Below, in pieces: positions 13,068 to 26,434 of a DNA stretch of 64,000 nucleotides (position 1 is the first letter of the stretch; the number at the start of each line of letters is the position of its first letter). The translations under genes and the position numbers were made by a program. The notes under the pieces are model-generated. The model did no database searches, was not told where the DNA came from, and saw nothing but the letters and a program-made list of their open reading frames with translations. Origin of the DNA: Dryococelus australis (lineage: Eukaryota > Arthropoda > Insecta > Phasmatodea > Phasmatidae); NCBI GenBank assembly GCA_029891345.1, contig CM057005.1:62707760-62771759 (forward strand), written 5' to 3'.

Positions 13068-14399
13068 CTGTGCAGAGCATCATGCGTCAGAATGCATGTA
13101 TATGTATCAAGTCTGAACGCCGTGAAGTTTACAAAGTATGTACATTAATTTTTTACTTGCAGTGCCTAAAATAAATATAACAAAATATCATATGAGATTC
13201 AGTACATTCCAAATATATCTGCTTTCAAAAAGAACTTCAGAAAAAAATTATGAGGAACAATATGCTGCAACACTAGGTGAAAGTTTAAATATGGGATATG
13301 ATTTGGACAAAGAGGAACTTTCTACACTATTTACATGCATGTATCTTATACGTATATAATAAATGTTTTTGTGCATCCATATATAGTACGTATGTGTACG
13401 CATATATATGCATGTGTATATGAGTGTATTTGTGTATGAACGTGTTTGTATAACAATACAGATAGCCTATGAAACTATTTAAGACTTTAACCACAATTCG
13501 GAAATACTGGTTGATGTCAGTTATACCTTTCACTTCATATTATGTATTTGTACCCTTCACTTTGATAAATTGAATAGCCATCTTGAATAAAGTCGTGGCC
13601 TACCAGGATAAATGCTACCAGCTACATGGACAAGCAAGACAGTTCATTTTCTACCTTTAACCTGGCCAATATGGGCACTATAACATGATGTGAAATACTT
13701 GGTTTATGATGTTTCTGGAACCTCAGCAGCCAAATCTATGAATACCAGTCGGCTGCTGGTTTTATTTATAGTACGATTTTTGGTGAGGAAACACCCCACT
13801 GCTTTTGGGACAAAACGGTCAATTTTTAATTCGACCAACGAGGAGCGTCGGCACCTTCCAGGAGGAGTTAATTTCCCAGAAATAAAGTCCTCATGGCGCC
13901 ATCTATAATGCGTATTGCGTGCTGCTACACGCCCCCTCCGCTACACTAGCGCCCAAAGTGGAAGGTAAATGAACTAGGTTTTCCAGGCCGCTCAGATTAA
14001 CAGCTGACTTGCTGCATGATGGTCTGTATAGCGGCTCGGGCTCCGACGAACACCACGCAACGTATATCGTTCGTCATGTACGTCAACAGTTCCAGTCAAG
14101 GTAAAAGGAAAAAAATAAACTTTGCTTGGTATTGTGTCGCGCAGTGTAGGTAAAGCAAGCAGATGGTCAAGCTAGCAAATGGGACGTCTGTTGTAGCGCT
14201 GCTCGCAGTCAAGTTAGGGGCGTAGCTGGTAACTTTTCGCTGTACATGAGACACACGGTCTCAACGTTCAGTTTCTGTAACGAGCGTAGCACTCATTGGA
14301 ACATAACAAATTAAAAAAAAAAATTTGTTAAGCTGTGTCCGCACTATTTGAACATGAATTATAGATAAACTATTAAAGACAGCGTTATGGGACTGCTTC

Positions 14400-15312
14400 T
14401 ATTGAACTCTATAAGGACACAGTTGGGCGTGTGCGAATGTTAATAACAGTTACGAATAATCAAAATGTCTGCCATCAGCAGCAAGACATCGTATCTGAAT
14501 GTCAGACAGTAGCTATGGTACCCATGGGAGTGGCGTCACAGGCGGTCACAACCGCGTTCCTCATGGCAGACAGTGTTCATGTCTTTTTAGCATACACAGT
14601 GTTCTTCAGAGTTCTCCACATACAAAAATCTAACGGCAATAAATATGGGGGTCTGGATTAATACTCAACACTTCCTTGTCGGCCAACGATTCTTTCTTTC
14701 ATCCAGGAGCGAGCGACCATACGTCTCGATGGTATTGTGACAGTGCGCTGTCCTGCTGTAACATCTTGCTGTAAAAAGCAATCGTCACCTGGGGGAAGTT
14801 GGTGAACAACTGGCACAATGTTTTCCTGTAATAAGGTGGTACAGTAACTTTCACGTGACACTGTTCTGTCAAATACTTATGGCCTCACCGTCCTCTGGAA
14901 GACATATCGCAGTACTCTCTTAACTCAAGAAAATTGACTGCTTGCTCTACTACGATGTGCTGTTTCTCATTGTTTCAATACGTAGAGTTGTGGCGGTTGA
15001 GAGTAACTTTCATTTTAAAAATTGCCTCATCGAAGCAATCACGTCAGTAAAATTTCTGTGTTCGATTCATATGTTCAGAACACACTCACAAATTTTTTCA
15101 TGCCTATTTGCGTCGTCTTATAAGTAGCTTGAAGTTATGTAGGGCCTCGACTTTATCTGTTTTAAAATACGATGGATACTCGATTTATTGATCCTTGACT
15201 CATTCCGCAATTCTTCGGCGATTTTTTTTAATGTGTGCAACGCAGCCCCCAACACTGCCTTCGTGCGTTGTCTTCTCTTCCTGCCGCGCCGTCCTAACAT
15301 CACATCGCACAC
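14400..15312 (-). mobile_element. Mariner/Tc1-superfamily transposase relic
   Basis: Read on the - strand. The 15312-15118 part carries a helix-turn-helix style segment (LKKIAEELRNES, then KSSIHRILKQ). At 14861-14658 FLQQDVTAGQ and a degraded GRQGSVEY, then LPLDFCMWRTLK after a frameshift, match the second-Asp and final-acid regions of the superfamily. Stops and frameshifts separate the parts, so it is dead. Terminal repeats were not located. Confidence 0.6.
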
Positions 15313-15667
15313 AGTTCTGCCCCTCTCAAACTTGTCATTGTTACATGTGATGGTAGTGCAGTATGGAATTCTGCCCTCAACCGTCTCTGCGCCTCAATAA
15401 TGTTCTCGCTTTTCCAATATCACTTTAAAGTCCACTTACATTGCTCGAAACACTTCCGTCATGTCATCCACAGCTCTACAGTAATAGCACTGCTGCTCGT
15501 GGCTTCAAACCAAACTGACAACATAAGAATGGCTACTAGTGCTCGCACACACCCAACATTGTCCTTACAGTGTCGAATATGCACAGTCCCATCAGCTTGT
15601 ATTTAATATTTACACTGTTTTTCATGTTGGTAAACATTAATTTGGGACATCCATTATGTTGCATATA

Positions 15668-16873
15668 CACTTTCTAATCAAAAGTATCCAGATACCACTC
15701 TGTAAACGTAAACTCGTGTCTATGTGTCACTACAATCGTCACTGCTGCTGTAAACGAAGCAAGAGGGCTCGATATTGATCAGTGCTATGCGATACTAACA
15801 AACTGAGTGGGAAAAGTTAGCTGAGTGACTTAGATTGTGAAGTAGTCATTGTTTGCAACATCAGTAACTAATCCGCGATGGCCGTTTCCGTCCTTCTCAT
15901 ATTACCCAAGTCAACAGTCGGGAATGTGATAATGAAGTGTGAGTGGGAAGGCACAGCTATAACAAAACCATAGCCGGGAAGGCCACGTGTGTTAACCGAC
16001 AGGAACCGTCAAGCATTGAAGGAGAGTGATACGGGAACATTGCTTGTCACCGTGAGATAACATCACTCGTCTATTCCCCAGTGCCACTAATTGTGCAGCC
16101 AGCACCATAACTGGGAGCTACTAGTTACGAGCACTGGAGCTCAAAGCTCAGGCACCTGTCCATAAAATAAACATTTCGCCTGTGAATGAAAAGCCATGCG
16201 TTCGATGGAATTTGGAAGACTGTAGATGCGCGATTTGGAGCGATGAACCACACCATATCAAATGGCAGTCCGATAGGAGGATTTGGGTGTGGTGAATGCC
16301 AGGTGAGCGCCGCATGCCGGCCTGTGTAGTGCCTTCGGTGAAATCCGGCTGAAGGGGGGTGACAATGAAGGGTGTTACTATAGGTACTACTATGGGACAC
16401 GTTAAAGGCGGAGGGCTATAATGGTATTTTGACCAGCTGCATGATGTCTATGTCAGAAGTCCAGTTTGGAGAATATAACTGTGTTTCAGCATGATGATGC
16501 TCCCAACCACTAAGCGCGGTCTGTCCATAAGCGGTTTGTGTAAATAGGGTTCAAGAATTGGAGCAGCCAGCCCATAGCTCTGACCTCAATCCCATCGAAC
16601 ACCACTGAGGCGAAGTGGAACGGCAACTACACACCAGGCCCCAACGAACCACATCACTTACTACCCTTGCTACGTGCTGCAGGAAGAATGTTCGGCCATT
16701 CCCATGGAGACGATCTGACACCTCACTGACAGTTTCCCCCGCGAGGTTAGAGCTGTAATAAAGGCCAAGGGTTGAACAACCCCATATTAATGTCTGCTAC
16801 TAAGCAGTAAATCTGAGGGACAAATATACGACAGTTTCGTGTGGGTGTGTGGAGACTTTTAATAATGTAGTCT
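15668..16873 (+). mobile_element. Full-length but decayed Tc1-like element
   Basis: The left end CTAATCAAAAGTATCCAG near 15676 pairs imperfectly with the inverted TGGAGACTTTTAATAATG near 16850, giving about 1.2 kb, normal for Tc1. Within it, at about 16565-16620, the frame reads PAHSSDLNPIEHHWGEVERQ, the final-acid motif of DD34E transposases. Many frameshifts and stops break the gene. Confidence 0.7.
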
Positions 16874-16879
16874 ATCTAT

Positions 16880-18270
16880 GAATAAAATGTATGCATACGT
16901 ATATGACCATGTCTGCATGACCACTAAACTGGAATGCTAATCACATTGTTTTGATAGTCTTACTGGCAAAATCAATATAGTTTTAGAACATGCGCAGATG
17001 GCACATAAGTATTCCCTCTAAATGAACTATGGTATTAATGAAACTTCCCGTCAACTTAATACAGTTTGCATATAACCGTCTAAAGTTAAATTATTAATTT
17101 GAACCTTGATAATAGTGCGCCAGAAATAAAATAAAGCTTTTAAATTTAAGTGATGTTGAGTGACACTTTCTTGAAAATTGCGGTTTTGCACTGCAAAATA
17201 TTCTGTAAAAGTTGAAGGGGGGGGGGGGGGGACCAGTTTCAAAGTTGAAAATTCACCTACGAAAATAACAAATTGAAAATGAAAGTTTGCGTTAGTGATG
17301 TGGGCCCCGAACCACCTAAGCAAAGACACGATACTCATTATCTGAGTAATGCCGGCCTTCTCTTCACGTGAGTGTGACGACTTATCGCGCCCGACCACTT
17401 CGGACCTACAATGGTTGAACTGTTTGTCGCCAACCTATCATCTATGTGCCTTCCTCCCCACTCTTCGTTCAATCCCTGAACCCTGCGGGTCGTAATGTGA
17501 CACACACTCTCATGCGGGCTGGCGGGGTGCCGCAGTAACTTACTTCACACACTGTCCCGGCTCAACCCACTCACCGCTCGGCACCTCCCCAAGGTTGCTT
17601 CACACATTGCCGCTAGCACGACTGTCAGCATAAATGTAATCAAATAGTTATGTTGCCGTTTGTTTAAATTCTGTTTCCAACATATATTTGTTTTTATAAG
17701 AAATGTTTTGCATGGCGTGAATGCAATTTTTTTTCTCTTGAAATCCCGGTCAGAATGAGTTGACTAAAATTTCGATGAGAATTTTTAAGTAAACAAGTAC
17801 TTTCTGGAATTCATATTGTCATTAAGCTGTGCAGTTTTGAGACAAAACTCGATTCACGTTACAGCTGGCTCAAGATAATGTTCTTCTAAGCAGGTTCAGG
17901 ACCTCAATGCTAATAGTTAGGCAAATAAAAATTTTCGCCGCCAGTCATAGTGTTACGAGATGTCCCCTGTTATCCGGACATGACTTATTTTTGAGGCCTT
18001 GTCAACTGTTCGGCCGGGCTTAACAAAATAAAACGAAATGTCATATTTTTCAATAGAAGTGAATGACAGCTAGTATTAATTTTTTGTGGGTCTTTTACAT
18101 GTCGTTCAACGTTTAGTAGTAGTGCGAACGAACTTCTTGCAAAAGTGTAAACTTTTTGAAGAATATTACATTATTTTTTGACTTTATAAACACTCATATT
18201 TTTTCCTGGCTGTATTTTTTTGACGTGTCTGACTTGGGAAGTGCCTAGTATATCGAAAATTGTACAGTTA
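16880..18270. other. No gene seen
   Basis: Contains a poly-G run at 17217-17231 and a GC-richer patch at 17380-17630. No supported exon. Confidence 0.4.
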
Positions 18271-18275
18271 TTTTG

Positions 18276-18493
18276 CTATATGCACGGTAAAGTGAGCACT
18301 TTAGAATAATATTCAATAAATAGATTTTTTTAGTCTTAGACTCTAACTTCCGAGTGCAGTGAAATATACACGCTGTAGTTATTACTTAAATATAAATATT
18401 TATTTAAAAAAGGTGGTTAAAGTAAAAAAAAAGCTGAAATAAAAAAAAAACTAGGGCCTCAAAAGTGCTCATTTTACCGAGAACATCCTATAG
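18276..18493. mobile_element. MITE copy A (GTGAGCACTTT family)
   Basis: The left end CTATATGCACGGTAAAGTGAGCACTTT is matched in inverted form by AAAAGTGCTCATTTTACCGAGAAC...CTATAG at the right end. It is about 218 bp with no coding capacity, hence non-autonomous. Copies B and C share the same ends. Confidence 0.7.
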
Positions 18494-19829
18494 GGATAGA
18501 AACATGTTATAACAAATAAAATAATCAAATAAATACGATAGAAATGTATCTGAACCTCAGCTGTGCGAGAGTGATTAGCTGTCAATTACCAGAATTGTGT
18601 CCCATGCTTATGTACAATTGTTATCAATGTACGAAATTTGATTGATATTGGTTAAATAAGTCCCGAGATATAAAAAGGTGCCTAAAATATCTAAATTGTA
18701 GCCATTTTAAAAATAAGTAACTGGTGGGCTAGAAAACTATAATTATTAACTGCGGTAGTACACCTACACTAGGTATTTAAAACTTTTCTTTTCACAAAAC
18801 GAAGTTTGAAAGTATTAGCGACTATTTAAGAATCGATTTATATTTACCTTAAGTGCGAGGAACGAAGGTCCATGTCTAGTGAAATAAAGTGCAATTTCGC
18901 AGGCCATTTCTTGTGTAATGCGCAGACACTCGCCTTTCCCAAGACGACATGCAGGTCCAACTGAGAGAAGGGACGGAATTCACTGTAATTAAGAATGGCC
19001 GTTTATTCTCAGCAGTTTGAAGGAATACTAGGAGACAATAAAGTCTTTGTCAGCATACACTTTCGCAAATAAACTGTTCGATAGCACACTTTGGTGTTAA
19101 AACTTTCCAATGACGCAGCCCGGCCCTGATTCCAGTGATGATTGCAGAATTATTACGTCCGGTTTAAGCATCAAATTCAGATACAAATATTTTTCACTGT
19201 TAATGTAATAATTTGTTGCCGCGAGTGCTAAACAAGTGACTGTCGACAACGTCCGAACTGATGCCTACCAAATCACGAATTTACAAAATAACGAATTTGT
19301 CAATTCGGACACGGCCGAAGTTCGCCTTAAAGAACGAAAAGTAGCGTACGTCAATAGACTTACAACAAATCGCGATTAATTCGAAAATGTTATCTCATGG
19401 GGTGGTTCGACTTGCCTAGGACGTTCTCGCCGTCTCCGTTAGCGCATTTTAAATGCGGAAAAACACACAGAAAAATTAAATAATATGTTCCACAGTAACA
19501 TAACAGAAAGGAAAGTTCGCTGCTCCACTTTTTAAAAATATTGCCCCCCCCCCCCCTCTTTATTTTTTCCTTTTTTTTTTTTTTTAGAAACAATTGTTTC
19601 TGTCGCCATCACCTAATATTTTTGTTCCAGTAAGTAATTTGGATGCGGGTGGGGGATGAGTAGGGATGAGTAGGGCCTATTTTTAACATTCTTCTTCTTT
19701 CCGTCCACGCGCGAGTCCCTGAGAACTTGCAAGCTCCAGTTCATTCGATAATTTGCCCATTTCTTTTTACCTTCTAATGTTTCATCGTCATGAAGGCTTG
19801 AAGTTAGTGAGTATTGAGTGAGTGTGAGT
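18494..19829. other. No gene seen; contains a fragment shared with 57.5 kb
   Basis: About 18610-18720 is a degenerate member of the 5-7 kb repeat. About 19209-19308 matches, inverted, the sequence at 57535-57625. A C13 run lies at 19544-19556. Confidence 0.4.
19209..19308. repeat. Repeat fragment shared with 57535-57625 (inverted)
   Basis: GAGTGCTAAACAAGTGACTG, then AATAACGAATTTGTCAATTC and GGACACGG, recur on the other strand near 57540-57620 (reverse complement AAGTGCTAAACAAGAGACTG and AATAACGAGTTTGCC). Confidence 0.6.
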
Positions 19830-20072
19830 GAAGAGATTTGGGCAACTATTAACAGCGAGGTCTAGAGAGCCGATGAGGGTGATTGAAGTGAATATGGAGC
19901 AGCGCCGGAATGAAGGGGCGAGGGAAACGGGAGATCCCCGAGAAAACTCGCCGACCAACAGCATCGTCCGGCACGATTCCCACTTGCGAAAATGCGGTGA
20001 CCCGGCCGGGGATTGAACCCTGTTCGCCCAGGTGGGAGGCGAACGTGCTAATTGCTCAATAGTGAGTAGTCA
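19830..20072 (-). mobile_element. tRNA-derived SINE, copy 1
   Basis: On the - strand the tRNA-like head contains the box-B-like GGTTCAATCCCCGGCCGGG (here slightly changed), followed by the body common to all five copies (CCGGACGATG, TTCCGGCGCTGCTCC, CACCCTCATCGGCT, CCCAAATCTCTTC). The head end is degraded in this copy. Confidence 0.75.
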
Positions 20073-21388
20073 TCTTTAACATCAAGTTTAAGGGTACCCT
20101 CTACCTTCGTCACCAAACAGAGCGCAGAGCTTCAGTCGCATAATTGCCAATAGCATTTAAGAAGTATTTAGTGCCAGAATACTAGTTTCCGTATCTAATG
20201 TGCATTTTTTAAAGTGAAAAAAGAGCTGATGCGAGATTCATAACATAGCATAGGGGCATGCAGCACCTTTGTCTTTATTATTAAATACCTACTAAAAGTT
20301 CTATGCGACGAATCGACTAAAAGAAGATTGCACGTCAGTTTAGTGCATTGCGCATAAAGGCGACCAGACATTCTATGTGCGCTTCTAGGTCGCCCTTAGC
20401 TCTGCTACGCTTTTATACCTCGGACACACAAAATACCTTTATCATATCGTGGCTAGAGTATTTCTTAGATTTAGAATATGAATTTCACATCCGCAGCCTG
20501 TGATAACGGGATGTGATGTTCAGGTAGAAGATATTTTTCGTTTGGACTTATAGCTCGTGGTGATGTTGCACTTTGAATGAATGCATTGTATTTTGGTTTA
20601 AAGTCTTTCAATCGTGCAGTTTAATTTGTATATTTTTGTCAAATTAATTAGTTTTTTCTTTAATATGGGAATAAAGCAATAGCGTATCCAAAATTGTTTT
20701 TGGTACGAGGACTGACTGATATTGAGTATTAATATCGATATTATTTGTTTGGTCATAATTTTCGCCAACAACAAAGAAATTGGGTTGGTACGCAGTGTGA
20801 TATTGACGAATATATTCATGTTTGCCGGTCCAAATGCACGCCATTTATATGAAAACCTGAAAGTAAAACATGAATAAATATACGTCATTTCAGGAGGCGG
20901 AATTCGGCCTCCTTGACTCCATCTCCCCCAGACACACCTGTGGGTTAAATTTCTGTATACGAACCCCAGAATGGTAAAATTAAATAAACTTCCAGCCCCC
21001 CCCCCCCCCCCCCCCAGCAGGCTATTGCGTGCTACCCGAGGTGCCAATCTCATTTTATTCGCGGCGGGCTTGACAAGAGGGAACAAGCACGCCTATTTTA
21101 ATCTGCTTGATGAGTAACACTTGATCAGTGCAGAGGATGTATCAATCAGTTATAACACCCACCCACCCCCCTCTCCCCCACCTTCTCGGCCAGTTATCGT
21201 ATGCGCAGTGCCGCTCATGTCGGTCACTTCAGTCAGTGTTGGGCGCTAGAGGGGGAGACACCGACGACAGAGATCCAAGACGCAGGTAACCGCCTATGAA
21301 ATAATGGTCGGTAATATACAACGTGTCCATTGAATGTACGTTAAAAAATAATTTGCGAGGTGATTCCTGGTGCAAATCAAGATAAAGG
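20073..21388. other. No gene seen
   Basis: AT-rich spacer with a C20 run at 20996-21015. The longest frame, on the - strand around 20600-21086, shows no motif. Confidence 0.4.
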
Positions 21389-21807
21389 CTATTCGCGATA
21401 AAGTGAGCACTTTTGAAATCAACCGTTGAAAAAAGTCACTGCCCCTGCCAGCATATATTTTAACTGGCGCACTGAGTGACGTGCGTCCAGTAAAGTTGGT
21501 AGCGGGGGAAAGTAGTTCCATATCTTAACGTCGAATAAAAAATGTTACGTAACCATTTCTAATAACTTAAAATATTTTTTCGCTTCTTGTTTTTTTTTTG
21601 TATTGTATCGAAGAGTAAATATGAGCAGATTTGTGAAATATTCCATTTTCTAATTATTTCCCAGTTCTCTCGACCGACGCATGAATAAAGTGTTGGGGCC
21701 CATGGAAACGTTGATTTTCTATGAGGCGGAAGAATACACAACGTGCATACCAGTAGATCTTAAGCAAGGCTTCTAAAAGTGCTCAGTTTACCGTGAACAG
21801 ACTATAG
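21389..21807. mobile_element. MITE copy B (GTGAGCACTTT family)
   Basis: Ends CTATTCGCGATAAAGTGAGC...ACTTTTGAAA and, inverted, AAAAGTGCTCAGTTTACCGT then ACTATAG. The interior closely matches copy C (for example TTCCATATCTTAACGTCGAA and GAGGCGGAAGAATACACAA). No ORF. Confidence 0.75.
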
Positions 21808-23508
21808 ATAACGTAATACGAATCATAGCCAAAAGTGATTACTGATAGTGATTTGCACCACTAAACTAGGATTTGTAATTAATTTTTATTTAAATACGTA
21901 AAGAACTACGTCAGATCGAACAACAAATTAGTGGATGGTGTTTAGTCGATGAAATGTCTTAAACCTAAGAAAATTTTGTTCGTAAAATCATTACCTTTCA
22001 TAAATTATATTGGAGTTGTCAGAATATGGCCGCGGGAAAAAACATTCTAAACCCTAGCTTATTTCTTATTCTAATGCGTGAAGACGACGTGTAAACATTA
22101 GGAAATAACGTCGCCTTAGTGAAACACGCTCAGGCAAACAGCCGCACTAATTTCAGAGAGTGTAGTGGAACGCCTGTTTGGGTAGGCAAACACCAAGCTA
22201 TATGTGAACGCGTGCGTTTGCAGTTTATTGCGAAAATTGGGGACGGTCCAAACCAAGTGTTGCAAGAGCAGTAACATTGTGTAGAATTATTTGCAACGGT
22301 TTTATAACTACCGCTGGCTACAAAGTTACAGTTACAATTACAATTATCGTTTGTAATCAATATACTTTATTCAGACCAATCAAAATGTGCCTTGGAAGTA
22401 TGCATTACATGTTTTTGTTGTAATTAATTTGGTCTGTAACAAACGCTGTTATTTATATACCTTCGTTAACATCCTCTCAATAAACTGCTGCCCCAACCTG
22501 GCAACCCGAATTTAATTTTCGAAGAGGGATGATTTTATAAACCAAATTTTCTGAGGTTTAAAATCTTTTAACAACTAAACGTCATTCTCTATTTTGTTGC
22601 TTCGTATGACATAGTTCCTTATATATTTAAATAAATACTATTCAAAACCTCGTAATTTAGGGATGCATAACTCTCTCAATAATTACTTCAAACTATAAGT
22701 TGTTTTCTGTCTTAATTTGCTTTATATGAATCACCACACAAAGTTTGTAACATATCCAACTCTGACGTATGAACGTATATGGACTTACGATGTTTTATTT
22801 CGTGTTGTGTGCATAGTGCTTACAGCCAATGGGACTGCAGGTGAGGGCAATAAGTCGTGTGTTTGCATTTATTTAAACGTTTTAAGTTGGAGAGAACACT
22901 CTTTTTTTTTTATTTACACATTAAAAAAATGTGTTTCTGGACTACGTTTCTTTAATAAAATCGGTTAATTTCGAGCCGTGTATGATTGGTTGAACACAAG
23001 ACCCTGGATACTCGCCATGGATAACATCCTCCACGTAGACGTCGCTTGCGCAAACAAAATCGATAGTGAACCTAGTCACATATCTGTTGGCCAATTTTGG
23101 TGTCGATTAAGAGGAGGATGGACTAAAACATTTTCTAAGTAGTTGTATGCGCGAATACGCGTATCTCCGTAAATAAATGTTCTGCAAATACGACTTTTTG
23201 TCAGAAAATATATATATATAAAAAATAAAAATTATCTGTGCCCCTGTTGTTTTACTTTGCTCATATTAAGTGTAATGTTGGAGAAAAAAATCGTGAAAAT
23301 GGTCAAATGTCGCATATTTAAAGCTTGCCTATGCAGATTCCTTAAGCGGCAAGAGAAAAGTACAAATATACTGGCGTATTTTAATCTGTGGTCTTTCATG
23401 ACGTGTAATAAAGTCAAACTGTTACAGATATAATTTACAAAGGACAGCGTCACGACGGAAACACTGCACGTCTTGCGAGTAGTAGCGATGAGGCACTAAG
23501 TGTGCGTG
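21808..23508. other. No gene seen
   Basis: AT-rich sequence with short frames only, such as 22717-22968 +, which lacks motifs. Confidence 0.4.
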
Positions 23509-24161
23509 TTAGGGCGCGTTTACACGATGATAGTAGCTATCACGATAGTAGCTATCACGGTAGGGTGTGACAGTAAATGCCATGATAGGGACTGTTACAC
23601 ACACGATCGAGACATGCTGTGATAGGTAACCTCAAAAGGGACATGTCCGACAACAATTGTGCAAATACATTGATAGGCCCTACGTGTATATTCTTTTGTC
23701 AAGAGGTCGATATTTGTTGGGGTTGTTAAATATCGTGACAGGATATTAATGACATGTAAACATATGTTGTTCCTGTGGTTTATTATATGACAGTAAATAT
23801 ACTGTCAGTACTGTCGTGCCATACCTGTATGATAGTAGGCCTATACGTCCTGTCATACCGCCACATAGTGTAAGAACCGTGACAGATATAAAAAGAATTA
23901 AAATAATTTGGGGCAATGTTACTGCCAAAGTGAACACTGTACAAATTTGTCACCGCACTATCGCGATAGTGATGCTACATGGTTTACACCACGATAGTCG
24001 CATGTTCTGTCACGACAGTTACTATCAACTATCTAGCTTAAGCTGATATCGTGACGGTGCGACAGTAGCTATCATGCAGTTTACACGGCGATAGCAATGT
24101 GAGAGCAACTCTCGCGATAGAAACTATCACGTATTACTATCGCCGTGTAAACGCACCCTAA
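23509..24161. mobile_element. 653-bp non-autonomous DNA element with nested palindromes
   Basis: The ends TTAGGGCGCGTTTACACGAT and, inverted, CGTGTAAACGCACCCTAA form terminal repeats extending over about 26 bases, flanked by GTG on each side. The interior, especially the terminal thirds, is full of GATAGTAGCTATCACG-type palindromic units. No transposase is encoded. I cannot assign a superfamily; a 3-bp target duplication is only suggested. Confidence 0.75.
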
Positions 24162-24686
24162 GTGTCGCCCGTATCGCTCCCTCGCTTCTTGACCTTGGAT
24201 GCGCAGCTCCATCCCACTCTTAAGAGACAGTGTGAAATTGTTTGAAACATATATAAATTCCTATTATGTCGATTCTTAGGGTGGGTTTGCAACGGGGAAA
24301 AAAATATGCATTAACTGAAGAATTATGACGTGCATATAAGAACCAAAACTGCATCTACAATGTGCTTGTCCGTAATACAACTTAGCAGGTCGTTTATTAT
24401 ATCAGTGGACGTCCCCCCTTGAAACTAAGAGGAGAATCGGATATTCAAGGTAAGGGTGAGACCTATGTGCGTCCCAGGGTGAGCCCCATACGCTTAGGCT
24501 TGTAGGAATTAATATGTTACAAATCGCTTTGGGCATATTCAAGTTCATGAGGGACGAGGTTATTAAAAGAATACTGGACTTAATTTCCTTATTTATTTAC
24601 AGTTGTATAAAAATACGTACAGCTGTTATTTACAAAACTATCCCTACACGTCTTATCAAGGCAAACAGCTTCGCCACAGGAAATGT

Positions 24687-24928
24687 GAAGAGATTTGGGC
24701 GGCTCTTAACAGAGAGGTCTTGAGACCCAATGAGGGTGATTGAGGTGAGTATGGAGCGGCACCGGAGTGAAAGGGTGGGGGAAACGGGAGATCCCCGAGA
24801 AAATCCGCCGACCAACGACATCGTCCGGCACGATCCCGTATGCGAAAGTCCGGTGACCCGGCCGGGGATTGAACCCAGATCGCCTTGGTGGGAGGCGAGC
24901 GGTCTAACCACTCAGCCATCGTGGCCCC
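24687..24928 (-). mobile_element. tRNA-derived SINE, copy 2
   Basis: The best preserved head: on the - strand GGGGCCACGATGGCTGAGTG then GGTTAGACCG resembles box A context, and GGGTTCAATCCCCGG is a box B. The body is the same as in the other copies. Upstream spacer at 24165-24686 shows no gene. Confidence 0.85.
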
Positions 24929-25554
24929 CTGGAGTCGTAGTGCATTCTGAAAGGAGGCACTTCTTGAACCGATCGAGAAGTACAAAAACGCAACATTGTG
25001 GTCACGAGACAAGAGAATTATGCCTGGAAGAGCATTAGAGAATCATTGTTTTTGAATAACTGCTTATTTACTAAAGTGATGCTGGATTTTAAATTGGTTG
25101 TCGCTATGAAATTACATTGGATTATGCGTATCCCTAAAATATTCTGAGGAATCGGAGCTACGCACAGTTTCTTACACTGCTTCAATTACTTCCATATATG
25201 CAGCCGCTTTGCTACCTTACCTGTGGTGAGGTACAAAGTGGACGTATGGCAGATGTTATTGATGCTTCCGGAGTTAACACCCATTTGCCCGTGTGTCTGT
25301 GTTGTTTAGTTTGCCTCTCGGCTTTGGAGAAAGAGAACGCTGTTGTTATCATCTTGCTAGGATCATACTTAGCGTGTAAACATTTCATAGCACATGAACC
25401 TGAAATTTCTTGTGAAAATAAAATGATTTCCGGCCCAGTATTTGGAACTGCCAAAGAATATGTAAGGTTATGATGCTGTTTCAAGTACGCGAGTATTACA
25501 AAGGCGTAAATGAAGACGACGAACTTCCGGGTAGACATGTGCTTTCAAAATGGA

Positions 25555-25680
25555 TTTAAATGTTTAAAATGTAATGAAATTGTAAGAAAATCTCGACGTT
25601 CGAGTATTAAGATAATTGCAGAGATGATGAACGTGGAAAAAGAGATGGTAAGACAAGTTGTGCTCGAACATGACGTAAGT
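25555..25680 (+). pseudogene. Mariner-type transposase helix-turn-helix fragment
   Basis: The frame reads VRKSRRSSIKIIAEMMNVEK, then EMVRQVVLEHD, matching the second helix-turn-helix region of mariner-like transposases. No catalytic domain follows, so this is a small remnant. Confidence 0.55.
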
Positions 25681-26057
25681 GTGTGCAGTTTTCAGTATAC
25701 AAACACACGCATCATTGAGCTCGAGCGACCCTCCAGAAGATATGTGTTCATCATAGCGAAGATACGACAGGGGAGAAAATTAAAGGAAAGTGAAGGCATG
25801 TAGGTACATTGTAATATCTTGGCAATGATCCACATTTATCTCCCCAGTCCTATTACTTAATAATTACAAGTACAACTCGTGTGTATGGCTAACTGACCGA
25901 CAACAGATTACGATGCAACAAACAAGGACTTTCTACAACAGCTGTTGAAGAAATGGCTCGGTGCATTAACTCTAATTTCATCATATAGCCATTACATTCT
26001 TTTTTTCCTTCATAATTAATATACATTTTTCAAATTGGAATACTAACAGGTAAAGAC

Positions 26058-26434
26058 TATCCACGATTAAATTTGCACTTTTGAAGTCAACCTTAGAAAA
26101 AAGTCACTACTCCTGCTTGCATACATCTAAACGGACACAATGAGTTCCATATCTTAACGTCGAACAAAAGTGTTAGGTAACCATTTGTGATAACTTAAAT
26201 TATTTATTTCACTTTCTATTATTTTTTTATGTTTCGAAGTGTAAAGATGAGTAGTTTTGTGAGATGTTTACTTTAATAATAATTCCACATTTTCGCTGGA
26301 CCGATGCATGAATAAAGTGATGAGGTCCATGGCAATGTTAATTTCACACAAGGCGGAAGAATACACAATGTACATACAAATTGATCTTAAGCAGGGCTTT
26401 CAAAAGTGCTCATGTTATCGTGAACAGCCTTATA
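26058..26434. mobile_element. MITE copy C (GTGAGCACTTT family)
   Basis: About 377 bp, collinear with copy B throughout, including CACTTTTGAAGTCAACC at the left and CAAAAGTGCTCATGTTATCG at the right. The left end is more decayed than in B. Confidence 0.72.

Noticed and set aside
13138-13359. Possible exon after a TTTTTACTTGCAG acceptor
   Set aside because: The frame is very AT-rich, has no fitting donor and no recognisable domain.
24860-24928. A functional tRNA gene on the - strand
   Set aside because: The box A/box B region belongs to a SINE copy found five times with the same body, so it is not an independent tRNA gene.
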